Shown: piece after piece, positions 45,175-55,752 of the stretch | Layout: each line of letters opens with the position of its first letter | How positions within the stretch are numbered: position 1 is the first letter of the stretch | Assembly: GCA_964016985.1 (NCBI GenBank) | Contig: OZ024824.1 | Span: 121,950,839 to 122,014,838 of the forward strand | Direction of reading: 5' to 3' | DNA from: Anodontia alba | Lineage: Eukaryota; Mollusca; Bivalvia; Lucinida; Lucinidae | Length of the DNA: 64,000 nt | Notes under the pieces: generated by a model | The model's input: only the letters and a program-made list of their open reading frames with translations | Database searches by the model: none | What the model was told of the DNA's origin: nothing | Made by a program: the position numbers and the translations under genes

Positions 45175-47379
45175 TTTTTGATCAGAGGCATGCTTAAGGA
45201 TGCCACTGTCTAATTTCTTGTAAAAAAAAGTTTTAATGTCACAGCCAGAAAGGATATTTTTTTGTCTTTTTTTTTTCTTTTCTTTGTTAAAGCTAAATTC
45301 TAAAGCCACCCACCCAACACCTGAGGTAATCATCAAAATGGTCGTCTCAGGTCACTGGAAAGACCAGAGAACACCTAATGACCCTTGGAGTGTTTAAATG
45401 TGGAAACTGTGTGCACTTAGTGCTTTGAATTCAACATAAACAAATTTGTTTGAGAGGATGTGCTAGAGATCTGGAAATAGTTGACTCAGCTGATTGGATA
45501 AGAATAGACCCTTTTCACAATTGTTATTTCCGATAATTGCCGAGCAGAAAATTTCCGGAAATGTATCGAGATTGAGGCTGGCGATGTATGGACAATACGG
45601 AAATGAAAGACACTTGCTACAGCATGCTTTTCTTACCGTCAGTAGCATCTTAAAAGAATAATCCGCCGCATGTTTTTCGCACCTGCGACAGTACCGTTAT
45701 CTACTTGCTAAGCAAGCGGTAGTTAAACAGATGTTGGCAGTTAACACTTGAGTGATCGTGAACTGGTCGAGCGATTAAAGCATGTGACTGACACCGTTAT
45801 GCACCCCTTCCCTCATTGTGTATTGCCTCTATCCACTGACTGATTCATCAAGATGCACACGCAGGTGTCATGTCTTTTATCCTCTGAGGTTGGCAGTTTT
45901 TTTTTGTTTTGTTTTTTTTTGTTGCTGCTTCTTTTTTAATTGATCTTTTTTTCTGATTCAAAATTTTGGGATGTTGAATTTTTGTCACTGACTTCAGAGA
46001 CACATGCTCTCCATTTTCTGCTGAAAAACGCACCCAAGCAAAATAGTACCTTATCTGTTTGCGAGATCTGTGCATCAAAGCGGTTATTCCTGCTGGCCAT
46101 TAAAATAGTTTCTTAGTACCACCGAATCTATCACTTAAACCCTGTATAGAGTCTCATCTTATAGGATGCTGAGATGGACCCCAGACGTTGATACACTGAA
46201 CTGTGTGCAATTCTAATATAAGTTAATTTTTTTCTTATAGCTCTTGCATGAAAAAAAGCTTTTGCTCATAACGGTAGCATGTGCTCGTAATGGTAACATC
46301 AGATGACAATGTGGCGGGGAAACCGTTTTGGGAGAAAAACGAACTATTACCATGTTGGATTGTAGAGCGTTTTCTTGTCGGAAATGCATATAAAACAGAC
46401 ACATATTAAAAACAGAACTACATTACTGAAGACTGTTTCCGCGAATCAAAGCAGAAGATCGTAATGTCAGCAAGTAAAAAACAAGTCCCGGATATTTTTA
46501 CGTAGCATATATTGATCACACCTCATGTAAACCTTGAAATGACGTTTTACGGGAAGTTCAACAGAGGTAGTCATGATCAGAATTTGGCCATATATTTCAT
46601 ATACAAGTTTGCGATAGCATATAAGAGAGCTTTAAGCAGTTTTGATTAAACTATGTTTCACTTAAAATCCATAACACTCAAGATCACTTTCATGTAATAC
46701 AGACAGCAATGATCTTCTTTGGGCTGGGGTACTGAATTTATCTGAAAAGCAATGTAGAGGAGAGTCATGAAGAAGAAATGGGGCAGCTTATTACACGGAA
46801 ATTTCCACAAATCTTTTATTGCGTACTTAGTCATGGTCTGACAATCCGTCATTGTTATCTGTGATATACCGCAAGCCTCATTCTGGATTACCAAGATTAT
46901 GCATGGATTAGCAAGAGTGGTAAAACTCGCGACTGTGAAACTGGTCTATTATAGTTTGAAAGCATTTTCACCAGCCAGGAAAAGAATATAACTTATTTAT
47001 GTGAGAATAAAATCACACAAAAATAACTTCAAGTGCCTTGTTTGCGAATTTCCAGCTGATGTGTACAGAGTTTTGTTGCTTACTCATGGTTATGCAAGAG
47101 ACCTTTCAGGAAAGGTAACCCATCTGGTCATCAAAATTATGATAAATCCAGAATAGAAAGGTGAAAAAAGACAGGTTGTATTTGCTAAAGTGGCAAACAA
47201 GTTAACTGCATTCTTTTAACTTGCAGATGTTGTGCTCCTGACTGATCATTAGCATAATAAACTCATCACTCCAGACAAGAGAAGTTATCAGATACTTCTA
47301 ATACGTACCCAGAACACGACATTGTTTCATACAGAAATAAGAAAAATGTGCATACCTTTTGTTTGAAAAATGCATCTTA
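45175..47379. other. Unassigned stretch upstream of MRPS9 exon a
   Basis: No recognised repeat beyond T runs. The first MRPS9 exon (start codon and targeting peptide, ending in phase 0) should lie here or further left; I could not pick one convincingly. Confidence 0.4.
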
Positions 47380-47837
47380 CAGGGTTCAAATTTAACTTTT
47401 TTGACAGCTTGCTAAAATTAGCAAGTAGCATTATTTTTTACTTGCTAAACCTTTCAGCCACTTGCTTTTTTACACTTATAAATACGGTTAAATGTGGCCT
47501 TAAACCTTAGCACTCTGGGTAAAAATTTCAGCAGACGTTTTCAAATACTTGTCTTATTTTTCCCATAAAACAGGTTTTGACATTACATGCAAATTGTCTC
47601 CTATGGAGACAATTTGCATGCTATGTAAAAATCTGTTTTCTGGGAAAAATAAAAAAAAAATATCATCATTGCTTTTGGAAAAGAAATTGCAAAACTTCAG
47701 CAACAATGCCTCAGGTTCCACAATTAAACAGAATCTTTCCAACTTGCTAGAATTAGCAAGTGATGGAAATTGCAGCTTGCTTTTTGAGGAAATTAACTAG
47801 CATTTAGTAAGTTAGCAAGTGCTAAAATTGATCCCTG
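47380..47837. mobile_element. TIR element with TCTTA duplication and nested palindrome
   Basis: CAGGGTTCAAATTTA at the left; TAAAATTGATCCCTG at the right; TCTTA directly outside both ends. Subterminal GCTTGCTAAAATTAGCAAG-type repeats occur several times. A family G hairpin sits in the middle (47555-47665). Confidence 0.65.
47555..47665. repeat. Family G hairpin nested in the 47380 element
   Basis: ATGCAAATTGTCTCCTATGG and its inverse GGAGACAATTTGCATG, outer arms AAAACAGGTTTTGACA and AAATCTGTTTTCTGGG. Confidence 0.75.
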
Positions 47838-47914
47838 TCTTATCTCGAGTTGTGATGAACACTTTGACAATAGTTTACATAGATCCAAATAAGGTGCTTT
47901 TTTCAACCAAAATT

Positions 47915-48060
47915 GTTATTTTTTCTTATTTCTCCATGAGGCGCCTCTAATTTCTTATTTCTCCATGAGGTGCTTCTAATGAGTACCCACAACATATGGA
48001 TTTGTGGAGAAGTAAAAAAAAAGTATTACAAATGTATGTGGATACCCCTACTTGAGCTAT
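47915..48060. repeat. Family A' palindrome, rearranged
   Basis: TTATTTCTCCATGAGG is present twice in tandem, with the right arm AATGAGTACCCACAACATAT. It ends about 45 nt before MRPS9 exon a. Confidence 0.65.
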
Positions 48061-48103
48061 GATTTAACAATATCAGTTTTGGCAGTGTTATGTCTACTTT
48101 CAG

Positions 48104-48242
48104 TTGTGCATCCATTGTAGTACAACCCACAACCAAGAGAAAGGATCTGTGCTAAGCATTGAGAATAAACCAAAAACCTCAGTCAAGGAAGAGCGCATTA
48201 GCAAGGCCATGAAATCTTACCTGGAAAAGAGAAAGAAAGCAG
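48104..48242 (+). CDS. MRPS9: MRPS9 (uS9m), internal exon a
   Basis: Exon of the mitochondrial small ribosomal subunit protein uS9m. It is bounded by a pyrimidine-rich acceptor ending TTTCAG and a GT donor. It starts in phase 0 and ends one nucleotide into a codon, which matches the next exon. The encoded 46 residues end in ERISKAMKSYLEKRKKA, a basic, helical N-terminal region after the presumed mitochondrial targeting peptide. An alternative acceptor (TTGTAG, exon from 48121) is in the same frame. The exon carrying the start codon was not found upstream; it should end in phase 0. Family assignment rests mainly on the next exons. Confidence 0.8.
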
Positions 48243-48314
48243 GTTTGTATATGTCATAAACCCATATTAGAATGAATAAACTTCCCTGCACTACATTTGG
48301 AAAGAAAAATGGCT

Positions 48315-48592
48315 AAATTATTTGCAAACAGAGGAGTTCCAGATCAGGTGTCACATTCTGCGGCATCTGATCTGGGCCTGCACTGTTTGCCGGTTACCCT
48401 TTTGTGGGCCTCCAGACTAAAATGGGTTAATACATAATTCCAGATTAAATGGCATACATGTACTTTTAGAACCCTATTGCGACAGATAGGCCTTTGCAAA
48501 CAGTGTAGACCCAGATTAGATACCGCATAATGCAGCCTCAGATCAGGGTCTAAACAGTTTGTCTTGCATACAATGCTCAGTATTTTAGACAC
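48315..48592. repeat. Two family H repeats, MRPS9 intron
   Basis: First (48315-48430): CAGATCAGGTGTCACATTC and GCGGCATCTGATCTGGGCC. Second (48490-48592): CAGTGTAGACCCAGATTAG and GCCTCAGATCAGGGTC. Confidence 0.65.
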
Positions 48593-49001
48593 ATCAAGAG
48601 GTAGTAAAATGGACTACTTCAAATTTTAGGACAAGCATGATAACTTCTGAGTATTTGCCTTATCTTGAGCTGTATGTATATAAAGTAGAAGTAGAACAGT
48701 TTGCAGCTGAGTATGCTGTTCTCGGGTCCATCCATCAGTCTGTCTGTCCATCTGTCATCTGTCCATGACACTTTGCTTTCTACTTCATACCCTTGCTAGG
48801 AATTTAAGGAATTTCATCATGTTTTGTACAAAGCAGTATGAAATCAACTCATCTGATAGCATTTGCTGAATCTGTTTGTTGCTTTGCATGATCATTAAGG
48901 ATGTGTTGCATTTGTGCATTAAGAACTTTCAGTTGCTTCCTTTTTGGGGGTTATCTAATAAACTATGCTTATTGTTACATTTTTCATTGGGTTTGAAAAT
49001 A

Positions 49002-49300
49002 CAGTCGTTATCTCGAAATCCAAGGGACTCTATCAAACACTTTGAGATATCCGTACTTCGACATATCAGATTTGCAGAATTGAGGAAAACAATTAATGGA
49101 ACAAACACCTTTAACAGAATGAATATGTAATTTGACTCCTAAGTTAGAGATATATTGAAAATATTGTGGAAAAGAGGAGAAATTACTCCTAAGGAGCAAT
49201 TTCTCCTCTTTTCCACAATATTTTGCTGCCTGTTGGTAGATCTCTGTGTTAAAACAGGGACCAGATTTTCAAGTGAGGTTGAGATAACGAGAGTCGACTG
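49002..49300. mobile_element. pogo/Tigger-like MITE F4 (MRPS9 intron)
   Basis: CAGTCGTTATCTCGAAATCC to GATAACGAGAGTCGACTG with TA flanks and central GAAATTACTCCTAAGGAGC. Confidence 0.82.
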
Positions 49301-49659
49301 TACAGTGTAATAGCATCTTTTTTAAAATACCATATATTAGAAAAAAGTATGAGTAGTTTTCTGTAGGGTTTGACTATGGCAGGCCAAAATGACTATTGCA
49401 ATACTACATATAATTACTATTGCCAAAAGCACTATTGCAATACTTTCGGCAACATTATTTGCTTAAAAAAGACCAATGATTTCCATAAAGTTTTAGTTTT
49501 GATGACATTCAGCGTTGCAATTCTGTTTGAAAGCTACGCTATTGCTGTAATATTTGATGAACTGAGCACATGCTGACACCAAAAGTAATGTATATTTTAG
49601 TATTTAAGAGTTCTAGAATGCAAATTATAATACATTCCTCCTTATGGTGATAACATGCA

Positions 49660-49903
49660 GGGCCCAGTTGTTCAAAGCGTCGTTAGCTTAACGAGCTTGT
49701 TAAGGGTCATTTCGTTAACTATTTTAGCAAATTCAATATACAGTATTCTGATTTTTTTTGCTGAAAAAATGTGAGTAGCTTTTGCACTGCAAAAGCTACT
49801 CACATTTTTTCAGCAAAAAATTTCAGCATATTTGCGTATCACTCGATGTAAATTTTAACGAATCGTTAACTAACGATGTCGTTAGCTTTGAACAACTGGG
49901 CCC
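49660..49903 (-). mobile_element. Hairpin MITE family B, copy B3 (MRPS9 intron)
   Basis: Reverse orientation (AAGCGTCGTTAGCTTAACG comes first). Central AGCTTTTGCACTGCAAAAGC is the complement of the forward loop. Confidence 0.88.
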
Positions 49904-50204
49904 AGATATTTTATATTTATAGAGCTATGATTTCTATTTATACATCTAATATTTCTATTTTCAGAACTATTGAAACTATTGCAATAGTGTAAATACTATT
50001 GCTGATACTGTTACTATTGCCACTTTACTATCATGATAGCACTATTGCCAAGGTCACTATTGCGATGCATCAACAGTTCATGTATTGTTACATCCCTAGT
50101 TTTCTGGTTTAATAAATGGTTAGTTATTACCCTCTCAAATTCTGGTTACTGGAGAAAGTATACATGTACAGCCTGAGGTTTGCATGATTTTCTCATAGCT
50201 CCAG

Positions 50205-50400
50205 ATACAGTGCTATTTTCAACCAAAAAGTACTGATATTTTTCTTAAATCTCCATGAAAACATAATCATATTTTGGCTATTCATAAGAGGCACCTAAGC
50301 AAGGCACATCTAATGAGTACCATAATATATACCAGAAATAAGAAAAGTATCAGGTCTTCTCAGTTGAAAAAAAAAAGTGCCATATTTGGAGCTGTGACTG
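50205..50400. repeat. Family A' palindrome before MRPS9 exon b
   Basis: AGCTCCAGATACAGTGCTAT at the left and TTGGAGCTGTGAC at the right, with partly decayed inner arms (AAGAGGCACCTAAG). Confidence 0.6.
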
Positions 50401-50445
50401 CAGTATTTCGGGTCAAATTTAATATTATATTTTCATGTACTTCAG

Positions 50446-50549
50446 ATGAAGTTATGCAGGGACATGTACAGGAATATGAAATGGGTAAAAGACATTTGGC
50501 TAACATCATGGGCAAGGATCCGGATGATTTTACACAAAAAGACATTGAT
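50446..50549 (+). CDS. MRPS9: MRPS9 (uS9m), internal exon b
   Basis: Acceptor ACTTCAG and donor GTAAGT. The exon begins in phase 1 (completing the Asp codon with the last G of exon a) and ends in phase 0. It encodes YEMGKRHLANIMGKDPDDF followed by TQKDID, which closely matches the vertebrate MRPS9 segment recalled as [20 protein letters not shown]. This motif is the strongest single indicator of identity. A copy of hairpin family A' lies shortly before the exon, and copy B4 lies about 180 nt after it. Confidence 0.9.
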
Positions 50550-50729
50550 GTAAGTCTGCTTTGCTGTGCTGTTTTCTTTTTGTGAAAGGCTAGAGATGAC
50601 AGCTAACAGTTGCTCTGTTGATTATCTTTGTAAATTGAAAATAGGGGATTCATACATTGGTGATAAACCTGCACAGAACAATCAAAGCCTTCACAGAATG
50701 TTCATAGAATTCAGATTTCTTCAAGACCA

Positions 50730-50974
50730 GGGCCCAGTTGTTCAAAGCATCGTTGGCTTAATGAGCTTGTTAGTGGTCTAAATGTTAATTGTTCTAGTAA
50801 GTACAATAGCAAATTCACAGGTATTTTTGCTGAAAAAAAATGTGAGTAGCTTTTGCAAATGCAAAAACTACTCACATTTTTTCAGCAAAAATATTAGCAT
50901 ATATGCCATATTTAATGATCAAAGTTTTAACAATACATTAACTTATGGATCATTAGTTTTGAACAACTTGGCAC
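50730..50974 (-). mobile_element. Hairpin MITE family B, divergent copy B4 (MRPS9 intron)
   Basis: Divergent subfamily sharing GTAAGTA.AATA.C.AATTC and TTAGCATATATGCCATA-type arm sequence with B8; the TIR end is degraded to CTTGGCAC. Confidence 0.78.
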
Positions 50975-50984
50975 AGAAGTGTCA

Positions 50985-51180
50985 GAGTGGTTGAGTGGTT
51001 AGCACTCCCAACTTCAGATCATAAGGTCCTGGCTTCGAGTCCCACAGGAGGTGGAAATCAGGTTATGGTTGTATGTCACTTCATAGCACAGTACCTTTCA
51101 TTATCATCCGTCAATCTACTCATTATGACTTAAATAATGCTGAAAGGGACATAAAACACCAAACCATTTTCATCATCTAG
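50985..51180 (+). mobile_element. tRNA-derived SINE, MRPS9 intron
   Basis: tRNA Leu/Ser-like head with A-box GTGGTTGAGTGG and B-box GGCTTCGAGTCCC, followed by a body ending GCTGAAAGGGACATAAAAC and a short TCATCATC tail. It starts about 10 nt after copy B4. Confidence 0.7.
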
Positions 51181-51484
51181 GGACTTAGAAGGATGGCTTG
51201 AAAAACCCCAAACCACCAAAACTCTTATTTACCAAGAATGTCATAAAACAAACACAAAACAGCTCATAGTTTACCACAGACCCTGGTGTGGGATTATTAT
51301 TGCATTCTGTGATATATTTAAGAACCTAAATGAAGTCAAATAGGTAAAGACACAATTATGAAGCACAACCTTTCGAAGGTACCTAAAGAAGAGATGAGGA
51401 ACAAATAATGACAAGATACATGTACAAAGCATAGTTGCAGTTGAAGTAACTGATATAAATGTACAAATATACATGAAGCTTTAG

Positions 51485-51680
51485 ATAAGGGGGGTATCCA
51501 TGTAATAATTTTTTATTTCTCGGTGGGAACATATATTGTGGGTACTCATTAGAAGTGCCTCACAAGGCTCCACAACATATTTTGATTAGAAATAAACAAA
51601 TATCAGTACTTTTTGGTTGAAATAAAAAAAAAAAAAAAAAAAAACAACGAAAAAAAACAAAACAAATTCCTTATCTGGAG
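51485..51680. repeat. Family A' palindrome with A-rich interruption
   Basis: ATATTGTGGGTACTCATTAG and AGAAGTGCCTCACAAGG, an A tract (51625-51645), then TTATCTGGAGCTGTG. A second decayed copy follows at 51828-51962. Confidence 0.62.
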
Positions 51681-51827
51681 CTGTGTACAAACGAAAGAAG
51701 AACTACAGCAGTTTTAATAAGTTTTTCTCTCTGAAAAATAATTATAAAATTATAGAATTTTGTCTGTTACATTTAGTACTCATTAGAATTGCTTTTTTGA
51801 AGTATAATGCAGTTCTAATGCTATAGC

Positions 51828-51962
51828 TCCAGGTAAGACACATTTTTCAACATAAAAATATGGCTGTTTTTCTTATTTCTACATGCAAACATACATTGTA
51901 GGTTATGTATACTTATTAGAAGTGCCTCATTGAGGTATTTCTAGTGAGTACACACAGCATGT
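51828..51962. repeat. Family A' palindrome next to B5
   Basis: AGCTCCAGGTAAGACACATT followed by arms AGAAGTGCCTCATTGAGG; ends about 10 nt before B5. Confidence 0.6.
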
Positions 51963-51971
51963 TTTAATACA

Positions 51972-52214
51972 GGGCCCAGTTGTTCAAAGCATCGTTAGCT
52001 TAACGAGTTCGTTAAGGGTCATTTCGTTAACTGTTTTAGCGGATTCAATATACAATATTCTGATATTTTTTGCTGAAAAAATGTGAGTAGCTTTTGCATT
52101 GCAAAAGCTACTCACATTTTTTCAGCAAAAAAATTCAGCATATTTGCGTATCACTCGATGTAATTTTAACGAATCGTTAACTAACGTAGTCGTTAGCTTT
52201 GAACAACTGAGCCC
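51972..52214 (-). mobile_element. Hairpin MITE family B, copy B5 (MRPS9 intron)
   Basis: Canonical reverse copy, ends GGGCCC and GAGCCC. Confidence 0.88.
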
Positions 52215-52844
52215 AGAAATATAAAAATGACTAACATGTACCTGATAACCCCTCTTGTCTGGAGCTATGTAATGGGTACTACACCTTACATGTCCAATCT
52301 GTCCATGGAAAAACAAAAGTACTGATATTTTTCATTAGAATTGGTGTCTTATTTGTCTGCCAGAGAACACATTCAGGGTATTAAGACAGCCAACAGTAAT
52401 GCTCGCATATTCACTGACAATGGACATTGAAAAGAGTCATTTCATTTTCTATGAATCCTCAAAAGAAATATAACAGACGAAGAAAAAACTCTCATATCTA
52501 GCTTGGCCGGAATCAAGCTTGGGTCGCCTGCAAAACAATCAAGCACTCTATCACATCACTGTAAAAGCCGGCTTGTATAGCAAAACAGTACAAGTGTGGT
52601 ATATACCTTGACTTCTCTTTAATTGCTAGAAGCTGAGTCAGGCATTAGACTAAATGACCACACCTTTATACATTCTGAATCTATTCAGAAATTTAGTGCT
52701 TGACTTTCAGTGTCTGTACTCAGGCTTACCTTAGTCTTACTTGTGGTTTTTGTCACACCTTCTTTAGCATGGGTGACTTAGGCATGCAAGTTTTCGTCCA
52801 TCCATTTGTCCATCCATTCGTCTTTCCATCAACATTTACCCTTG

Positions 52845-54100
52845 GTGTCTTGTGAGCGCAAATCCTCTTACAGTTTTGTATCGATCATTTTGAAACCTTG
52901 CATGTGTTTTCGTCATGGTATGAAGATGTGCATGTGGTTTGGATATAATTGTCAGATTATTTTTTGTCACTTTTTCCACATTGTGAACTTAGTCATTTTT
53001 CAGCTCAATATATAGACAGTGGGTACCCCTTGTGAGCGCAACTCCTCTTACAGTTTTATACTGATTGTTTCGAAACTTTGTATGTGTTTTCATTATGGAA
53101 TGAGAATGTGCATGTGATTTGGGTAAAATTGTTAGAACATTTTTCGTCACTTTTTCCACATTGTGAACTTAGTCATTTTTCACCCTCAATATATAGGCAA
53201 TAAGTACCTCTTGTGTGTGCAACGCCTCTTATAGTTTTGTACGGATTAATTTGAAACTTTGCGTATGTTTTCTTCATGGTATGTGAGTGTGCAAGTGGTT
53301 TGGATATAATTGTTAGATCATTTTTTGTCACTTTTTCACATTGTGAACTTAGTCATTTTTCACCCGTTATATATAAACAGTTGGTACCTCTTGTGAGTGC
53401 AACTCCTCTTACAGTTTTGTACCAATTATTATGAAACTTAGCATGTGTTTTCTTCATGGTATGAGGATGTGCATGTGAATTGGATGTAATTGTTATTTTT
53501 CTCTTTTTCCACATTGTGAACTTGGTCATTTTTCACCCTCAATATATAGACAGTGGGCACGTCATGAGCACAACTCCTCATACAATTTTATACTAATCTT
53601 TTTGGAACTTTGCACATGTTTTCTCCATAGTCTGAAGATGTGCACGTGCATTTCATATAATTCTTGCCATATTTTTTGTCACTTTTTTGTTCTTTTTGGA
53701 CTTTGTCATTTACTGACCTCAGATATATAAACAGCGGGTACCATGTCATTGCAACTTCTCATACAATCTTAAACCGGTCTTTTTGAAACTTTGCACATGT
53801 TTTCTCCCGGGTCAGCAGAAGTGCACATGGGTTGGATATGATTTTATTTTAATTTTTATCACTTTTTTCACTTTAACTTTGTCATTTTCTTAACCTCAGA
53901 TTTTTTTCCACATTATGAACTTAGTCATTTTTCACCCTCAGTATATAGACAATGGGTACCTCCTGAGCACAACTCCTCATACAATTTTATACCAATCTTT
54001 TTAAAACTTTGGACATGTTTTCTCCATAGTCTGAAGATGTGTATCTGCTTTTCATATAATCCTTGTCTTAATTTTTGTCACTTTTCCAACCTAGCACTGC
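52845..54100 (+). repeat. ~180-bp tandem array, about seven units (MRPS9 intron)
   Basis: Units start near 52851, 53031, 53213, 53392, 53565, 53746 and 53967 (TGTGAGCGCAACTCCTCTTA). Shared text: TTTGAAACTTTGCATGTGTT, TGGATATAATTGTTAGA, CACATTGTGAACTTAGTCAT. Later units are more diverged. Confidence 0.88.
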
Positions 54101-54416
54101 TAAGAATGAAATAAACATTTAATAACCACGTTCTGATTGTGGCTTCTGTGACTTTTGCCCCAACAGGTGCGACACTGCCTTCTGCGGAATTCTGGTCTTC
54201 TACTCTGGCTTTAGATTGCCTCAGAGACCTCAACTTAGAAAACAGGCCATTCACAGCTACATTTACAATGGCTGGTTGTGTCTAGTGTTTGTGATTATAT
54301 GTGAATTACTTTGATGTTCCTTGGATGTGTCATTGGCCATCTGTATGGGCAGAACACATATGTAATTTGGAGCTGCATCAGAATAAAGGATGCGGTTTTA
54401 CATGACTAAAACTCCA

Positions 54417-54655
54417 GGGCCCACTTGTTCAAAGCATTGTTAGCTTAACGAGCTCGTTAAGGGTCGTTTCGTTAACTGTTTTAGCAGATTCAATATACAA
54501 TATTCTGATATTTTTTGCTGAAAAAATGTGAGTAGCTTTTGCAAAAGCTACTCACATTTTTTCAGCAAAAAATTTCAGCATATTTGCGTATCACTCGATG
54601 TGAATTTTAACGAATTGTTAACTGATGACATCATTAGCTTTGAACAACTGGGCCC
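54417..54655 (-). mobile_element. Hairpin MITE family B, copy B6 (MRPS9 intron)
   Basis: Reverse copy lacking the 4-nt loop centre: the fold reads GCTTTTGCAAAAGC, a zero-loop palindrome. Confidence 0.88.
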
Positions 54656-54724
54656 AGCAGTTTTTCAGCTGTCTGTTTCAAGGTGTTTCTCTGTTGCTGG
54701 TGCTATTGCCAGTGAGTTGCATAG

Positions 54725-54905
54725 CCCCAGCTTAGAGGGGATATCCAGAATTTATTTATCTTATTTCTCAGCAAAAACATATGTTGTGGGTACTTATTAG
54801 AAGCACCTCCTTAAGGTGCTTCTAATGAGTACCCATAACACATCTTTTGGAGCAGAAATAAGAAAAAGACAGAAAAATTTCAGTTGAAAGAGTGTCTTGT
54901 CTGGA
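54725..54905. repeat. Family A' palindrome
   Basis: ATGTTGTGGGTACTTATTAG and AGAAGCACCTCCTTAAGGTG, closed by CTTCTAATGAGTACCC. It is 70 nt after B6. Confidence 0.72.
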
Positions 54906-55034
54906 GGTTTGTGTGCTGTTCAGTTTTGCCATTGTTTGATCAACAGCCCTCCTTCTTTTGTTGTCTCTGAAAGGCTGTTCTTTGACCTTTGTGATTGTAG
55001 CCTTTTCAGCATTTATTTATTTTATTTGGGGCAC

Positions 55035-55225
55035 AGCATTTCCTACAAGACTGTATGTGCACCCAGTGAAGACTCGATCAGCCTGTGCATCTTTGCAGTT
55101 AATTGCTAGATAAGGGCTTTAATCATCTTCATATGGCCAGTGAAGACTGACCAGATGGCACCCATGCCCAGGCTGATTTGAATTTTCAATTGGTGCACAT
55201 GTAAAATTGTAGGAATTCCTGTGCC
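55035..55225. repeat. Family I repeat just before MRPS9 exon c
   Basis: CACCCAGTGAAGACTCGATC, AGCCTGTGCATCTTTGCAG, CAGTGAAGACTGACCAGATG, CAGGCTGATTTGAATTTTC. Confidence 0.6.
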
Positions 55226-55256
55226 CAGGCTTATTTAACTTAATTTATATTTTTAG

Positions 55257-55319
55257 GAAGCCATTTCTTACCTGCTGCCTTCAGGGCTCTTCAATAAGAA
55301 GGCTAGACCTTTACTGAAG
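55257..55319 (+). CDS. MRPS9: MRPS9 (uS9m), internal exon c
   Basis: A 63-nt, phase 0-0 exon between a TTTTTAG acceptor and a GTAATT donor. It encodes EAISYLLPSGLFNKKARPLL plus K, matching the vertebrate MRPS9 sequence recalled as [20 protein letters not shown]. A CA microsatellite begins 33 nt past the donor. Confidence 0.9.
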
Positions 55320-55352
55320 GTAATTTTGACACATTTAATCTGCACTTGACAG

Positions 55353-55372
55353 CACACACACACATGCATGCA

Positions 55373-55431
<59 letters not shown>
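55353..55431. repeat. (CA)n microsatellite near MRPS9 exon c donor
   Basis: CA tract with CATGCATG interruption, beginning 33 nt past the donor site. Confidence 0.95.
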
Positions 55432-55436
<5 letters not shown>

Positions 55437-55752
55437 TATAGGTAGGTAGCTAGACAGAGAAAGACGGAGAGAGTAGCATAGATATAAATCTTAAAATGTG
55501 AGTACAATAAATGTCTTCATTGAAAGTGTTAAATATTACTGAATATTTAAGGTTTTCATTTATAAACAAAAATATACTGTCCGCTTTATCAAATCATACT
55601 GGTGTGAGTTAACCTGGAGTGTAAATCAAAAGTTTAATCAAATCAGTAAAATCCTTGCTTGAGATTATTTGATTTGGTTTTAGTAAATACCGGTTTTTAA
55701 AGTCAGATGAAAAAAGTTACATAAACATGAGCTACATGGTATCACAACATGG

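Noticed and set aside
45662..45720. Candidate MRPS9 first exon (ATG followed by FFAPATVPLSTC)
   Set aside because: A stop codon follows before any usable donor, and the phase does not fit exon a.
47092..47117. Candidate MRPS9 first exon (MVMQETFQER before GTAACC)
   Set aside because: It ends in phase 2, whereas exon a needs phase 0; no targeting-peptide character.
55353..55431. CA tract considered as a splicing enhancer for exon c
   Set aside because: The position is suggestive, but the sequence alone cannot show function.
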